From Roseivirga sp. (GTDB lineage Bacteria > Bacteroidota > Bacteroidia > Cytophagales > Cyclobacteriaceae): a DNA stretch of 64,000 nt. The stretch is taken from NCBI GenBank assembly GCA_029262895.1, contig JAJCYM010000048.1:100415-164414 (forward strand), read 5' to 3'. Below the pieces are notes generated by a model. The model was not told the DNA's origin, made no database searches, and was given only the letters and a program-made list of their open reading frames with translations. Made by a program: the position numbers and the translations under genes. Positions 9,329 through 16,857 of the stretch are shown one piece after another. How positions within the stretch are numbered: position 1 is the stretch's first letter; every line of letters begins with the position of its first letter.

Positions 9329-9359
9329 TTTGAAAATAGCTCCATTTTACCCACCTTTG
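9329..9359 (+). promoter_or_regulatory. Predicted promoter of prfB
   Basis: TTTG at 9329-9332, a 19-bp spacer, then CACCTTTG at 9352-9359 (one mismatch to TAnnTTTG). The predicted start near 9364 would give a leader of about 15 nt before the prfB ATG at 9379. Confidence 0.5.
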
Positions 9360-9378
9360 TCGCTTCACATTAAGACCT

Positions 9379-10456
9379 ATGACTACAGACCAATTGAAGG
9401 ATTTAAAGGCCAGAGTAGCGGCTTTGAGGGGGTATCTTTGACTACGATGTCAAGAAAAAAGAAGTAGAAGAGGAAGAAGCCATCACTGTTCAACCGGGCT
9501 TCTGGGATGACCCCAAAGAAGCCGAGAAATTTCTGAAAGGAATCAGATCTAAAAAAGTCTGGACAAACAGTTTTGAACAGGTTAACGCTGCGGCCGAGGA
9601 TCTGGAAACCTTACAGGAATTTTATGAGGCCGATGAGGTGGAGGCTGAAGAATTAGAAGCTGAATATTTGAAGGCCCTAAAGATTCTTGAGGAGATTGAA
9701 TTCAAGAAAATGCTTAGTGGCGAGGAAGACCAGCTCAATGCAATGCTTGAGATCAACCCTGGTGCCGGAGGTACAGAAAGCAATGATTGGGCAGAAATGC
9801 TTTTCCGCATGTACATGATGTGGGGCGAAAAACAAGGCTTTAAGGTCAAGAAGATCAACTATCAACCAGGTGATGTAGCGGGGTTGAAGTCCGCCACCTT
9901 AGAGATTGAGGGAGACTTTGCCTACGGCCAGATGAAGTCTGAGTCGGGCGTGCACAGATTAGTAAGAATCTCACCCTTTGATTCTGGTGGAAGGCGTCAC
10001 ACGTCTTTTGCTTCGGTATTTACCTATCCTGTAGTAGATAATACCATTGAAGTAGAAATCAATCCATCGGATATCTCCTGGGACACCTTTAGATCAGGCG
10101 GTGCAGGAGGCCAGAATGTAAATAAGGTGGAGACCGGTGTTCGATTAAAGCATGCACCTACTGGAATTATCATAGAAAATACCGAATCTCGCTCTCAGCT
10201 GGGCAACAAGGAAAAAGCGCTGGCCATGCTAAAATCCAGGTTGTACCAATTGGAACTGGAAAAGCGGCATGCAGAAAGAGACAAAATAGAAGGCGACAAA
10301 TTAAATGTTGACTTTGGGTCTCAGATTAGAAATTATGTTATGCACCCTTATAAGCTGGTAAAAGATAATCGAACGGGTATTGAACGGACGGATGTCCAAA
10401 ACGTCATGGATGGTGACCTCAACGACTTTATAAAGGCATACTTGATGCAACAGTAA
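9379..10456 (+). CDS. prfB: Peptide chain release factor 2 with programmed +1 frameshift
   Basis: RF2 ends translation at UGA and UAA. The frame starts at ATG 9379, meets an in-frame TGA at 9439-9441 after 20 codons, and continues only after a +1 shift (CTT then GAC at 9440), giving about 358 aa in all. The downstream frame carries the peptidyl-tRNA hydrolysis motif in [17 protein letters not shown] and the RF2 stop-recognition tripeptide SPF in [15 protein letters not shown]. The coiled N-terminal domain is acidic ([21 protein letters not shown]). A frame beginning at 9638 would lose this N-terminal domain and is not the true start. A terminator follows at 10460. Confidence 0.96.
9427..9442 (+). 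promoter_or_regulatory. RF2 programmed +1 frameshift site
   Basis: AGGGGGTATCTTTGAC: an internal Shine-Dalgarno-like AGGGGG, spacer TAT, slippery CTT and stop TGA followed by C. When RF2 is scarce the UGA pauses, peptidyl-tRNA-Leu slips from CUU to UUU and translation resumes at GAC. The core is the same as the classical enterobacterial site as I remember it. Confidence 0.96.
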
Positions 10457-10459
10457 GTG

Positions 10460-10484
10460 AAATGGGGCTCAGGCCCCATTTTTA
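10460..10484 (+). terminator. Intrinsic terminator after prfB
   Basis: Stem AAATGGGGC, loop TCAG, GCCCCATTT, then a T-rich tail (TTTTT from 10479, then AATTTAA). It lies 3 bp after the prfB stop and separates it from the MFS gene whose ATG is at 10494. Confidence 0.85.
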
Positions 10485-10493
10485 ATTTAATTA

Positions 10494-11699
10494 ATGACCA
10501 AAACAGACACCTTTTACACACCACAGTTTTTTCTACTCTGCCTGAGCTCATTCCTCTTCTTTGCTAGCTTTAACATGATTGTGCCTGATCTCCCTAATTA
10601 CCTCAAGTCTATGGGGGGTGGAGAATATAAAGGCCTAATTATTTCGCTTTTCACTGTAACCGCTGGACTATCCAGGCCTTTTAGTGGGAAATTGGCAGAT
10701 ACAATTGGTCGCATACCTGTTATGATTATTGGTGCTGGAGTCTGCTTCGTAGTTGGATTTCTTTATCCGGTGTTCAACTCGGTTTGGGCCTTCCTTTTGT
10801 TAAGGTTTCTTCATGGTTTTTCCACAGGTTTTAAACCCACGGGAACAGCAGCCTATGTTGCGGACATTGTACCCGCGCACAGAAGAGGCGAGGCCATGGG
10901 CATTGCGGGTATTTTCGGAAGTACAGGCATGGCACTCGGTCCCTTTTTTGGTCCATACATCACACAAACATTCTCCTTGCAATGGATGTTTTACACCTCA
11001 TCTGTCTTAGCCATTCTTTCCGTCTTGATTCTAATTGGGATGAAGGAGACGCTTCCGAACAAAGTGAGATTCAGACCAAATCTTTTAAACATTAAGAGGG
11101 ATGAAATCATAGAACCCAGGGTCTTCAACCCCTCCATTGTTTTTATCCTCACGGCCTTTTCGTTCGGTGCAGTCTTAACCTTAATACCTGACCTTACTTT
11201 ATCTGTGGGGTTTTCTGAAAAGGGCAAAGGAATCTTTTTCCTCATTTTTGTTGCCTCTTCTTTGCTCATTCGCTTTCTGGCAGGCAAGGTCTCTGATCGT
11301 TTCGGACGAGTGATCGTCCTCAAATACGCGGCCATTTCAATTGCTGTTGCGGATATGTTTATCGCCTATGCCCACGACAAATCTATGCTCATCATAGCGG
11401 CAATACTATTCGGCATAGCTGTGGGTATGAACACTCCAACCCTCTATGCCTGGACAATAGACTTGGCCATCGACTCATTGCGTGGAAAAGCTTTGGCCAC
11501 AATGTATATAGCACTCGAAATTGGCATTGGTGCCGGAGCATTTATATCAGGTTGGATTTATGCTGATGAAATCAATAATATCCGAGCCGTATTTTTCGTG
11601 TGTGCCATTCTCGCTATAATCGCCTTAGCTTATTTGAATTTTGGAGTAAATTGGATGAACAGACGTCAACAGAAACAGGTTATCAATGAAAATCTCTAG
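10494..11699 (+). CDS. Major facilitator superfamily transporter
   Basis: 401 aa, 12 predicted membrane segments, inner membrane. The MFS loop 2-3 signature is present as GKLADTIGRIPVMIIG, repeated in the second half as GKVSDRFGRVIVLKYA, showing the two six-helix halves. The motif HRRGEAMGIAG in the first half is typical of drug/sugar efflux members. Substrate cannot be deduced. The last 14 bp overlap the start of the YhhN-family gene, so the two are probably cotranscribed. The ATG follows directly on the prfB terminator, so its promoter must lie within or before that hairpin region. Confidence 0.9.
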   Translation: MTKTDTFYTPQFFLLCLSSFLFFASFNMIVPDLPNYLKSMGGGEYKGLIISLFTVTAGLSRPFSGKLADTIGRIPVMIIGAGVCFVVGFLYPVFNSVWAFLLLRFLHGFSTGFKPTGTAAYVADIVPAHRRGEAMGIAGIFGSTGMALGPFFGPYITQTFSLQWMFYTSSVLAILSVLILIGMKETLPNKVRFRPNLLNIKRDEIIEPRVFNPSIVFILTAFSFGAVLTLIPDLTLSVGFSEKGKGIFFLIFVASSLLIRFLAGKVSDRFGRVIVLKYAAISIAVADMFIAYAHDKSMLIIAAILFGIAVGMNTPTLYAWTIDLAIDSLRGKALATMYIALEIGIGAGAFISGWIYADEINNIRAVFFVCAILAIIALAYLNFGVNWMNRRQQKQVINENL

Positions 11700-12393
11700 G
11701 CATTTATTTCCCTTATTTGCGGTCTCTCTAATACACCTTATCGGGCAAGGGTTCTTGATGGAGGGCATTACCATGGCCTCAAAGCCTTTGATTGTCCTTT
11801 CCTTGATCTACTATTATAAAAAGGAAGCCACCGCTTCACCCATTGATAAACTTGTGACTTTTGCCCTTGGCCTTTCATTGATTGGAGATACTGCCCTAAT
11901 ATTTCAAGATTCCAACGACTTGTTTTTTATAGTTGGGCTGGCAGCATTTCTACTGGCTCATATTGCATACACCTGGCTAAATTTTAACCTGGTCCATGAT
12001 GAGGAAAGAAAGTTCAGAATCTCCTGGAAAGACCTGCCTATTATTATAGTGGGCTTTGGCATTTTTCTATTGATCAAGGATGGTCTGGATGATTTGAGGA
12101 TTCCTGTTTTGAGCTACATCGTGGTTATTTCCATCATGGCCATTATGGCCCGCCAGCGATGGAAACGCACGGACAAAGAGAGTTTTTGGCTGATTATGTC
12201 CGGAGCGTTTTTCTTTATGCTAAGTGATAGTCTGTTAGCGCTGAATAAGTTTGTTGAGCCAATCGCCTTAAGTGGATTTTGGATTATGCTCACCTATATA
12301 CTTGCACAGTTCCTTGTGGTTCAGGGTGTGATCCGATTTATACAAAAAATCCGGCCAGAAGCCGGATCTAATACCAAATCAAATATAACATGA
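11686..12393 (+). CDS. YhhN/TMEM86-family membrane protein (lysoplasmalogenase-like)
   Basis: 235 aa with about eight membrane segments. Family features: an early SKPLIVL segment, GDTALIF around residue 69, FLLAHIAYTW around 90, FMLSDSLLALNKF around 182, and YILAQFLVVQG near the end. Eukaryotic TMEM86 members hydrolyse the vinyl-ether bond of lysoplasmalogens; the bacterial role is uncertain. The start overlaps the upstream MFS gene by 14 bp. The final six codons (TKSNIT) are supplied by the inserted 157-bp element that begins at 12372. Without the insertion the frame would have ended ...SNTVED. A GC-rich hairpin (ATCCGGC/GCCGGAT) lies just upstream of the insertion. Confidence 0.85.
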   Translation: MKISRHLFPLFAVSLIHLIGQGFLMEGITMASKPLIVLSLIYYYKKEATASPIDKLVTFALGLSLIGDTALIFQDSNDLFFIVGLAAFLLAHIAYTWLNFNLVHDEERKFRISWKDLPIIIVGFGIFLLIKDGLDDLRIPVLSYIVVISIMAIMARQRWKRTDKESFWLIMSGAFFFMLSDSLLALNKFVEPIALSGFWIMLTYILAQFLVVQGVIRFIQKIRPEAGSNTKSNIT

Positions 12394-12528
12394 CGGATAT
12401 AAATCATTTCTTACCGCTTGCTCTTTGTTGAAAAAATTAGCCATAGCGATGCTATGCCCTCATTTTTCGCCTTAATCAAGCGATAATAATTTAATTTCTA
12501 TTCACGCCATCTCATAATTGAATTGGTA
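12372..12528. mobile_element. MITE-like element, copy 1 (157 bp)
   Basis: Begins TACCAAATCAA and ends TTGAATTGGTA, which are inverted repeats with one mismatch. The whole element is a weak imperfect palindrome. It is flanked on both sides by TAA (12369-12371 and 12529-12531), a 3-bp target duplication. Copy 2 at 54524-54680 has the same length and is about 80-85% identical by eye without gaps. There is no coding capacity, so a transposase would have to act in trans. A 3-bp TNA duplication fits some IS5-family groups, but the parent element is not in this window. Confidence 0.8.
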
Positions 12529-12604
12529 TAATACCGTTGAGGATTAATATTAACGCAAGTTCTGAATAATTGATTAGCTAATTTTCAGAACATTAATAAC
12601 CGCC

Positions 12605-12753
12605 AGTCATCCCGTCTTGCTTTCGCGAAGCTTCAGCGAAGCAAAGAGGGATCTTTTTCAGCAGTGAAAATCAGATTTACTTGTCACACGTGAAAAGATT
12701 TCTCCGTCCCTAGAACTCGGGACTGCGAAATGACCCCAGAATGACGATTCTTA
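12605..12753 (+). repeat. Dispersed palindromic repeat family 2, copy A
   Basis: Starts GTCATCCCGT and ends with AATGACGATTCTTA; the ends are short inverted repeats (GTCATCC/GAATGAC). The core contains GATTTCTCCGTCCCTA and ACTCGGGACTGCGAAATGAC. The same sequence occurs in inverse orientation at 48034-48151. Copy A carries an extra 31 bp (12616-12646) that is itself a hairpin of TTGCTTTCGC and GCGAAGCAAA. Together with the MITE and a further inverted repeat GTTCTGAA/TTCAGAAC at 12559-12591, it fills the 394-bp gap between the yhhN-like and GIN-domain genes. Confidence 0.8.
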
Positions 12754-12787
12754 ATTAAGGGAGACTTCTTATCCCAAACTCAGGTTA

Positions 12788-13498
12788 TTAATTGATTTTT
12801 CTTACACTTCCACTCCCTGATACGCTGGAATTCACACGAGTGGGTTTACCCATGTAGTATACTTTTCCACTTCCAGAAATTCTTGCATCCAAATCTCCAT
12901 TAAGGTTGATAGAAACTCTACCCGATCCGCTCATACTTATTTGATAATCTCCGGCAACCAATTTTTCTGCGAAGTATTTACCGGATCCGGAGATCGACAG
13001 TTTGGCCTTCTCTGTTTGACCTTCTAATTCTATATTTCCTGAGCCTGAAATTTTGGAATTCACGTAGTCAGCTTCCAGATCGAGTTCAATATCACCTGAA
13101 CCACTAATTGAAGCAGTGAAATCCCTTGCTTTGATTTGATTCTTCCCAATAATATCGCCTGAACCACTTACAAAAACTCCTTTTAAGTCCTTCACTGTAA
13201 TGTATGCTGTTATTTTGGTGCTGTTATTACTCCAAAACCTCCAACTACGTTCCCTGCGATTTTTGATTACCAATCTGCCTCGACTCACTTCCGTAACAAC
13301 GTCATCAATGTCATCCTGATCACCTTCCAGAATAACTTCATATTTATCTCCCTGAGTGATGTACACTTTCCCTCCTAGCCTCATCTGAATTTCATCGAAA
13401 TCACCTACGTTCCGCGTGTCTTTATCCTGGGCCAAAGCAGACAGTTGAAATACTACTGCCATGCTAAATATTAAGAGTAATCGAAGCTGCTTCATCAT
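12788..13498 (-). CDS. Secreted DUF2807 / GIN-domain protein
   Basis: 236 aa from the ATG at 13498, chosen because MMKQLRLLLIFSMAVVFQLSALAQ is a clean signal peptide; the open frame upstream adds 21 residues of non-signal sequence. The mature protein starts with DTRNVGDFDEIQMRLGGKVYITQG, typical of the head domain of GIN proteins. It then repeats SGSG units about every 18-22 residues (SGSGDI, SGSGNI, SGSGKY, SGSGRV, SGSGKV, SGSGSV), the turns of a right-handed beta-helix. The family (putative auto-transporter adhesin head) is abundant in Bacteroidota with no settled function. It follows the MATE gene by 63 bp. Confidence 0.9.
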   Translation of the reverse strand: MMKQLRLLLIFSMAVVFQLSALAQDKDTRNVGDFDEIQMRLGGKVYITQGDKYEVILEGDQDDIDDVVTEVSRGRLVIKNRRERSWRFWSNNSTKITAYITVKDLKGVFVSGSGDIIGKNQIKARDFTASISGSGDIELDLEADYVNSKISGSGNIELEGQTEKAKLSISGSGKYFAEKLVAGDYQISMSGSGRVSINLNGDLDARISGSGKVYYMGKPTRVNSSVSGSGSVRKIN

Positions 13499-13561
13499 AT
13501 GTGTTTTAATGTTCCCTGTAAAGACTAAATAACATACGTATGGTTGCATTTGTCTGTACAC

Positions 13562-14920
13562 TTAAACGATGTTTTTTTGAATAAATCTTTTTGAAAGTAA
13601 CTTGAACCTGACAAATAGCAAAAGAGCTGCTATGGACAAACCTGTTAACAGTCCGTACCAAATGCCTTCAGGCCCCATATCTAATACGAAACCAAAGACA
13701 TAACTAATAGGAATGGCCAGTCCCCAATAAGCTATCAAAGTGATTATTGTGGGCTTCTTTACGTCCGACATACCCCTCAAAGCTCCCAAACCAACCACTT
13801 GAATACCATCTGACAATTGAAATAACCCCGCTACTATAATGAGACTACTTGCCATTGCTATAACATTCGGTTCATCAATATAAAGTGTTGGTAAAGATTG
13901 GCTAAACAAGATGAACACCAAAGCACATGCACTCATTACCAAAATAGATATTCCAAAGCTGGAAACACCAGCCCGCCATAGATTCACACCATCTCCTTTG
14001 CCAAACTGATTCCCAACTCTTACTGTGGCCGCAGCCGCAACACCAGTGGCCATCATATAGCTTAGGGAAACTAGGCTTATCGCAATCTGATGAGCTGCCA
14101 ATTGCACAACACCAAGTGAACCCATCATAATAGCAGCCACCGTAAATGCACCAACTTCAAACGTAAACTGTATGCCGCTTGGCAATCCTATTTTAAGCAT
14201 GGGTTTGATGTAGGTAGCTTTAAACTTAGCCAGGTTAAAACCTTCCCTAAACGCTTTAAATCGAGGGTTTTTTAACACGAAAACGAGCATGGCAATTGCC
14301 ATGAAAATCCGCGCTATCAAAGTTGCCCAACCAGCACCATTCAGGCCTAACTCCGGAAAACCAAACTTGCCATAAATGAGTAGATAGTTCAAGCCAACAT
14401 TGATGAGGTTGGAAGCAATGGTGATAAACATGGTCTGCTTGGTGACCGACAGCCCCTCTGTGAATTGCTTGAAGTTTTGGAAAAACATCAATGGAATTAT
14501 GGAAGTGGCAATGATCATAAAATAGGGTGTGCCCAATTCAATAACTGCCTCAGGCTGGCTCATCGCACCAAGAAAAAAACTGGTGATGAGCTGCCCACCA
14601 AATAGAATCAGTCCAGCCACGCTGCACATAATAATGCCGTTTCGGAGTATCCTGGTTATTTTGTTTTGATCTCCTTCTCCATCAGCCTGCGCGACTAACG
14701 GGGTTATCCCATAAGAAACGCCAATACCAAACATTAAGAATACATGGAAAATACTAACGGCAAAGGCTGATGCAGCCAAAGGCTCTGCTCCCAATCGCCC
14801 TACCATAATACTGTCTACAATTCCCACCATCACATGACCTATCTGACTGAGCATAACCGGATAAGCCAGCTTGAAAGTCTGAGCGTAATGGGTCTTATAT
14901 GATAGTGGCTTTAGGGTCAT
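13562..14920 (-). CDS. MATE family multidrug efflux transporter
   Basis: 452 aa, 12 membrane segments, Na+/H+-coupled exporter of the NorM branch. The N-terminal half contains YPVMLSQIGHVMVGIVDSIMVGRLG and the family acidic/Gln region GVSYGITPLVAQADGEGD; the second half shows LPSGIQFTFEVGAFTVAAIMMG, the related motif of the internal repeat. The start overlaps the stop of the NUDIX gene by four bases (ATGA), so the two are translationally coupled. Substrate unknown. Confidence 0.92.
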   Translation of the reverse strand: MTLKPLSYKTHYAQTFKLAYPVMLSQIGHVMVGIVDSIMVGRLGAEPLAASAFAVSIFHVFLMFGIGVSYGITPLVAQADGEGDQNKITRILRNGIIMCSVAGLILFGGQLITSFFLGAMSQPEAVIELGTPYFMIIATSIIPLMFFQNFKQFTEGLSVTKQTMFITIASNLINVGLNYLLIYGKFGFPELGLNGAGWATLIARIFMAIAMLVFVLKNPRFKAFREGFNLAKFKATYIKPMLKIGLPSGIQFTFEVGAFTVAAIMMGSLGVVQLAAHQIAISLVSLSYMMATGVAAAATVRVGNQFGKGDGVNLWRAGVSSFGISILVMSACALVFILFSQSLPTLYIDEPNVIAMASSLIIVAGLFQLSDGIQVVGLGALRGMSDVKKPTIITLIAYWGLAIPISYVFGFVLDMGPEGIWYGLLTGLSIAALLLFVRFKLLSKRFIQKNIV

Positions 14921-15465
14921 AGGTTATTGATACGAGCATATTTCAGAATTCCTGCCACGCTTAGGCTATCGGTGATTTCACCATTCATAACCATCTTGAG
15001 CGCCTCTGAAAATGGGAGTTTTTTAACTTGAATGTCCTCAGTTTCGTCAAACTCAGTTTCTCCCTGAGTCAATCCCTTAGCTACAAAGACCATCCCGGCT
15101 TCATCCGTTACCGAGTTTGAGGTATGTATTTTGCATAAAAAGTCCAGCTTATCAGCTATCAGCCCTGTCTCTTCTTTCAATTCTCTCAGGGCGCCATCTT
15201 CATAGGTTTCTTTGGTCGGAACGGCACCCATAGGAATCTCCCAACTGTATTCATCAAGGGTATATCTGTATTGACCCACTAACCAGGTATTCTGTTCATC
15301 ATCTATTGGAATAATCCCTACAGCAAGCCCTTTAAAGGACACTTTACCATAAATACCCTTTCCTCCTGTAGGATTGATTACTTCATGCTCATCAACCCTG
15401 ATCCATTGGTTTTCATACACCAGTCTTTCGCTAAGCTTTTTCCAAGGGTTATCTTCCGTATGCAT
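14917..15465 (-). CDS. NUDIX hydrolase (ADP-ribose pyrophosphatase-like)
   Basis: 182 aa from ATG 15465. The full Nudix box GX5EX7REUXEEXGU is seen at residues 80-102 (G80, E86, REL at 94-96, EETG at 98-101). Upstream residues GQYRYTLDEYSWEIPMGAV resemble the ADP-ribose/GDP-mannose pyrophosphatase subgroup. The longer frame to 15537 would run into the divergent rnhB, and its extra residues are not family-like, so the internal ATG is preferred. A TATTTTTG -7 box on the minus strand (15477-15470) lies only 5 bp before this ATG, so the mRNA may be nearly leaderless. It is coupled to the downstream MATE gene by a 4-bp overlap. Confidence 0.9.
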   Translation of the reverse strand: MHTEDNPWKKLSERLVYENQWIRVDEHEVINPTGGKGIYGKVSFKGLAVGIIPIDDEQNTWLVGQYRYTLDEYSWEIPMGAVPTKETYEDGALRELKEETGLIADKLDFLCKIHTSNSVTDEAGMVFVAKGLTQGETEFDETEDIQVKKLPFSEALKMVMNGEITDSLSVAGILKYARINNL

Positions 15466-15524
15466 GCGGCAAAAATATGCAATCACTTTTAGTTTCGAGT
15501 TTTTAGTGACATGTTTATAAGCAA

Positions 15525-16121
15525 ATGTTGCTCTCAAGTTTTACCCCAGACAAGATTGAGGTGGGCTGCGATGAAGCTGGCCGCGGACCTCTGGCCGGAC
15601 CTGTTGTCGCTTCGGCAGTAATTTTCCCTAAAGATTACAAAAACAAGCTGTTGGATGATTCTAAGAAACTCACTAAGGCCAACAGAGAATTATTGGAAAT
15701 GGAGGTCAAACGAGATGCCATTTGCTGGGCCGTTGCCGAAGTGTCTCACACGGAAATCGATAGCATCAACATTCTCAATGCTTCATTTTTAGCCATGCAT
15801 AGGGCCATAGAAATGCTTAAAGAGATTCCTGAACTCATCTTGGTTGATGGCAACAGGTTCAAACCTTATCAGAAAATTCCTTATGAATGTATAGTTAAAG
15901 GAGACGGAAAATACCTGTCCATTGCAGGGGCATCCATTCTTGCTAAAACCTACAGGGATAACCTAATGGAAGAAGCGGCACTGAAATACCCGGGCTATGG
16001 CTGGGAAACCAATGCTGGCTATCCTACACAAAAACACAGAGATGCTATTAAGGCATTAGGACCCACTCCGCTGCATCGAATGTCGTTTAGGCTTTTGCCT
16101 GAGCAACTGGATATATTTTGA
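15525..16121 (+). CDS. rnhB: Ribonuclease HII
   Basis: 198 aa, cytoplasmic. Cleaves the RNA strand of RNA-DNA hybrids and removes single ribonucleotides from DNA. The conserved GCDEAGRGPLAGPVVASAVI (catalytic Asp16, Glu17) is at the N-terminus, followed by DSKKLTKANRE, LVDGN with the third carboxylate, and SIAGASILAKTYRD with the fourth. The length is typical. Divergent from the NUDIX-MATE run, with only 59 bp between the two start codons. Confidence 0.96.
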   Translation: MLLSSFTPDKIEVGCDEAGRGPLAGPVVASAVIFPKDYKNKLLDDSKKLTKANRELLEMEVKRDAICWAVAEVSHTEIDSINILNASFLAMHRAIEMLKEIPELILVDGNRFKPYQKIPYECIVKGDGKYLSIAGASILAKTYRDNLMEEAALKYPGYGWETNAGYPTQKHRDAIKALGPTPLHRMSFRLLPEQLDIF

Positions 16122-16163
16122 TAGGAGTAGGAATCACCAAGTCACCTTGAGTAACAGTGTACG

Positions 16164-16200
16164 TGAGTCATCGGGTGACTTAAAGTCACCCGATGACTCA
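16164..16200. repeat. Perfect 18-bp inverted repeat with 1-nt centre
   Basis: TGAGTCATCGGGTGACTT, A, AAGTCACCCGATGACTCA, lying between convergent rnhB and the NTF2-like gene. The arms are flawless. A T run (TTTTTT) starts only 11 bp after the right arm, so it may act as a plus-strand terminator for rnhB, though spacing is long for a canonical one. Part of the arm (GTCACC) also occurs just upstream at 16141-16146. Confidence 0.7.
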
Positions 16201-16234
16201 ATCAATAGATCTTTTTTAGTCTAATAAGGTCAAA

Positions 16235-16265
16235 CAAAAAACCACCATTCTATTAAAATGGTGGT
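16235..16265 (-). terminator. Intrinsic terminator of the NTF2-like gene
   Basis: Read on the minus strand: ACCACCATT, loop of seven, AATGGTGGT, then TTTTTG. It lies 25 bp after the stop codon of the NTF2-like gene (16290). The stem is 9 bp with a continuous T run, a standard factor-independent terminator. Confidence 0.85.
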
Positions 16266-16289
16266 CTAAAACTTGATTTTCGAATTTTC

Positions 16290-16754
16290 TTAATGCTTGT
16301 GGTACACCTTGGCCACTATTCTCCAACCACTCTCAAACTTCAGCAGGCTCAGGTAGTCAGTATAGACATGCTTACCTTGGTTGTGAAGTTCGATTTTCAC
16401 TTGTGCCGCATCACCAGTCACATCCACGTTGGCAAACTTATGATTCCACTTGTTTTTGGCATCGCTAAAGTCATAGCCATTTGCTTTTCTCTTGGCTACC
16501 CCATCAGCCCAAACTTTGATTGGGTATTTGCTTATTGCTTCACCTTTGGGTGAGTAAATTGCAAAATCTTCATGGAACCCTTTTTTCATAGCTTCGGCAT
16601 CAAGCTCGTTAAAAGCTCCATGAACGTAAGAAGTAAGCACTAAATTCTTGACCTCCTCCATTTCAGCTGCATTCTTGTCTTCTTTGAGTTTAAATCCTAC
16701 AGCGGAGATACTGACTATACAGATCAGCGCCAGAATAATTTGACCTTTTTTCAT
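16290..16754 (-). CDS. Secreted NTF2-like protein (putative lumazine-binding family)
   Basis: 154 aa. N-terminal signal peptide GQIILALICIVSISAVGF, then an NTF2-like alpha+beta fold: VKNLVLTSYVHGAFNELDAEAMKKGF, central strands around NKWNHKFANVDVTGDAAQVKIEL, and the typical C-terminal pair YTDYLSLLKFESGWRIVAKVYH. This ending is characteristic of the family annotated as putative lumazine-binding (SnoaL-like). No catalytic function is established for such proteins. Monocistronic, with a good terminator downstream. The ABC permease gene lies 103 bp upstream on the same strand. Confidence 0.85.
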   Translation of the reverse strand: MKKGQIILALICIVSISAVGFKLKEDKNAAEMEEVKNLVLTSYVHGAFNELDAEAMKKGFHEDFAIYSPKGEAISKYPIKVWADGVAKRKANGYDFSDAKNKWNHKFANVDVTGDAAQVKIELHNQGKHVYTDYLSLLKFESGWRIVAKVYHKH

Positions 16755-16857
16755 TTCTTTAAGTTTTGATGATTTGATTAAATGAATTTAGGAGAAATTT
16801 AACCCAATAAAAAAGGGACGCCTTAAAAGCATCCCTTGAACAAATCATCGAACAACC

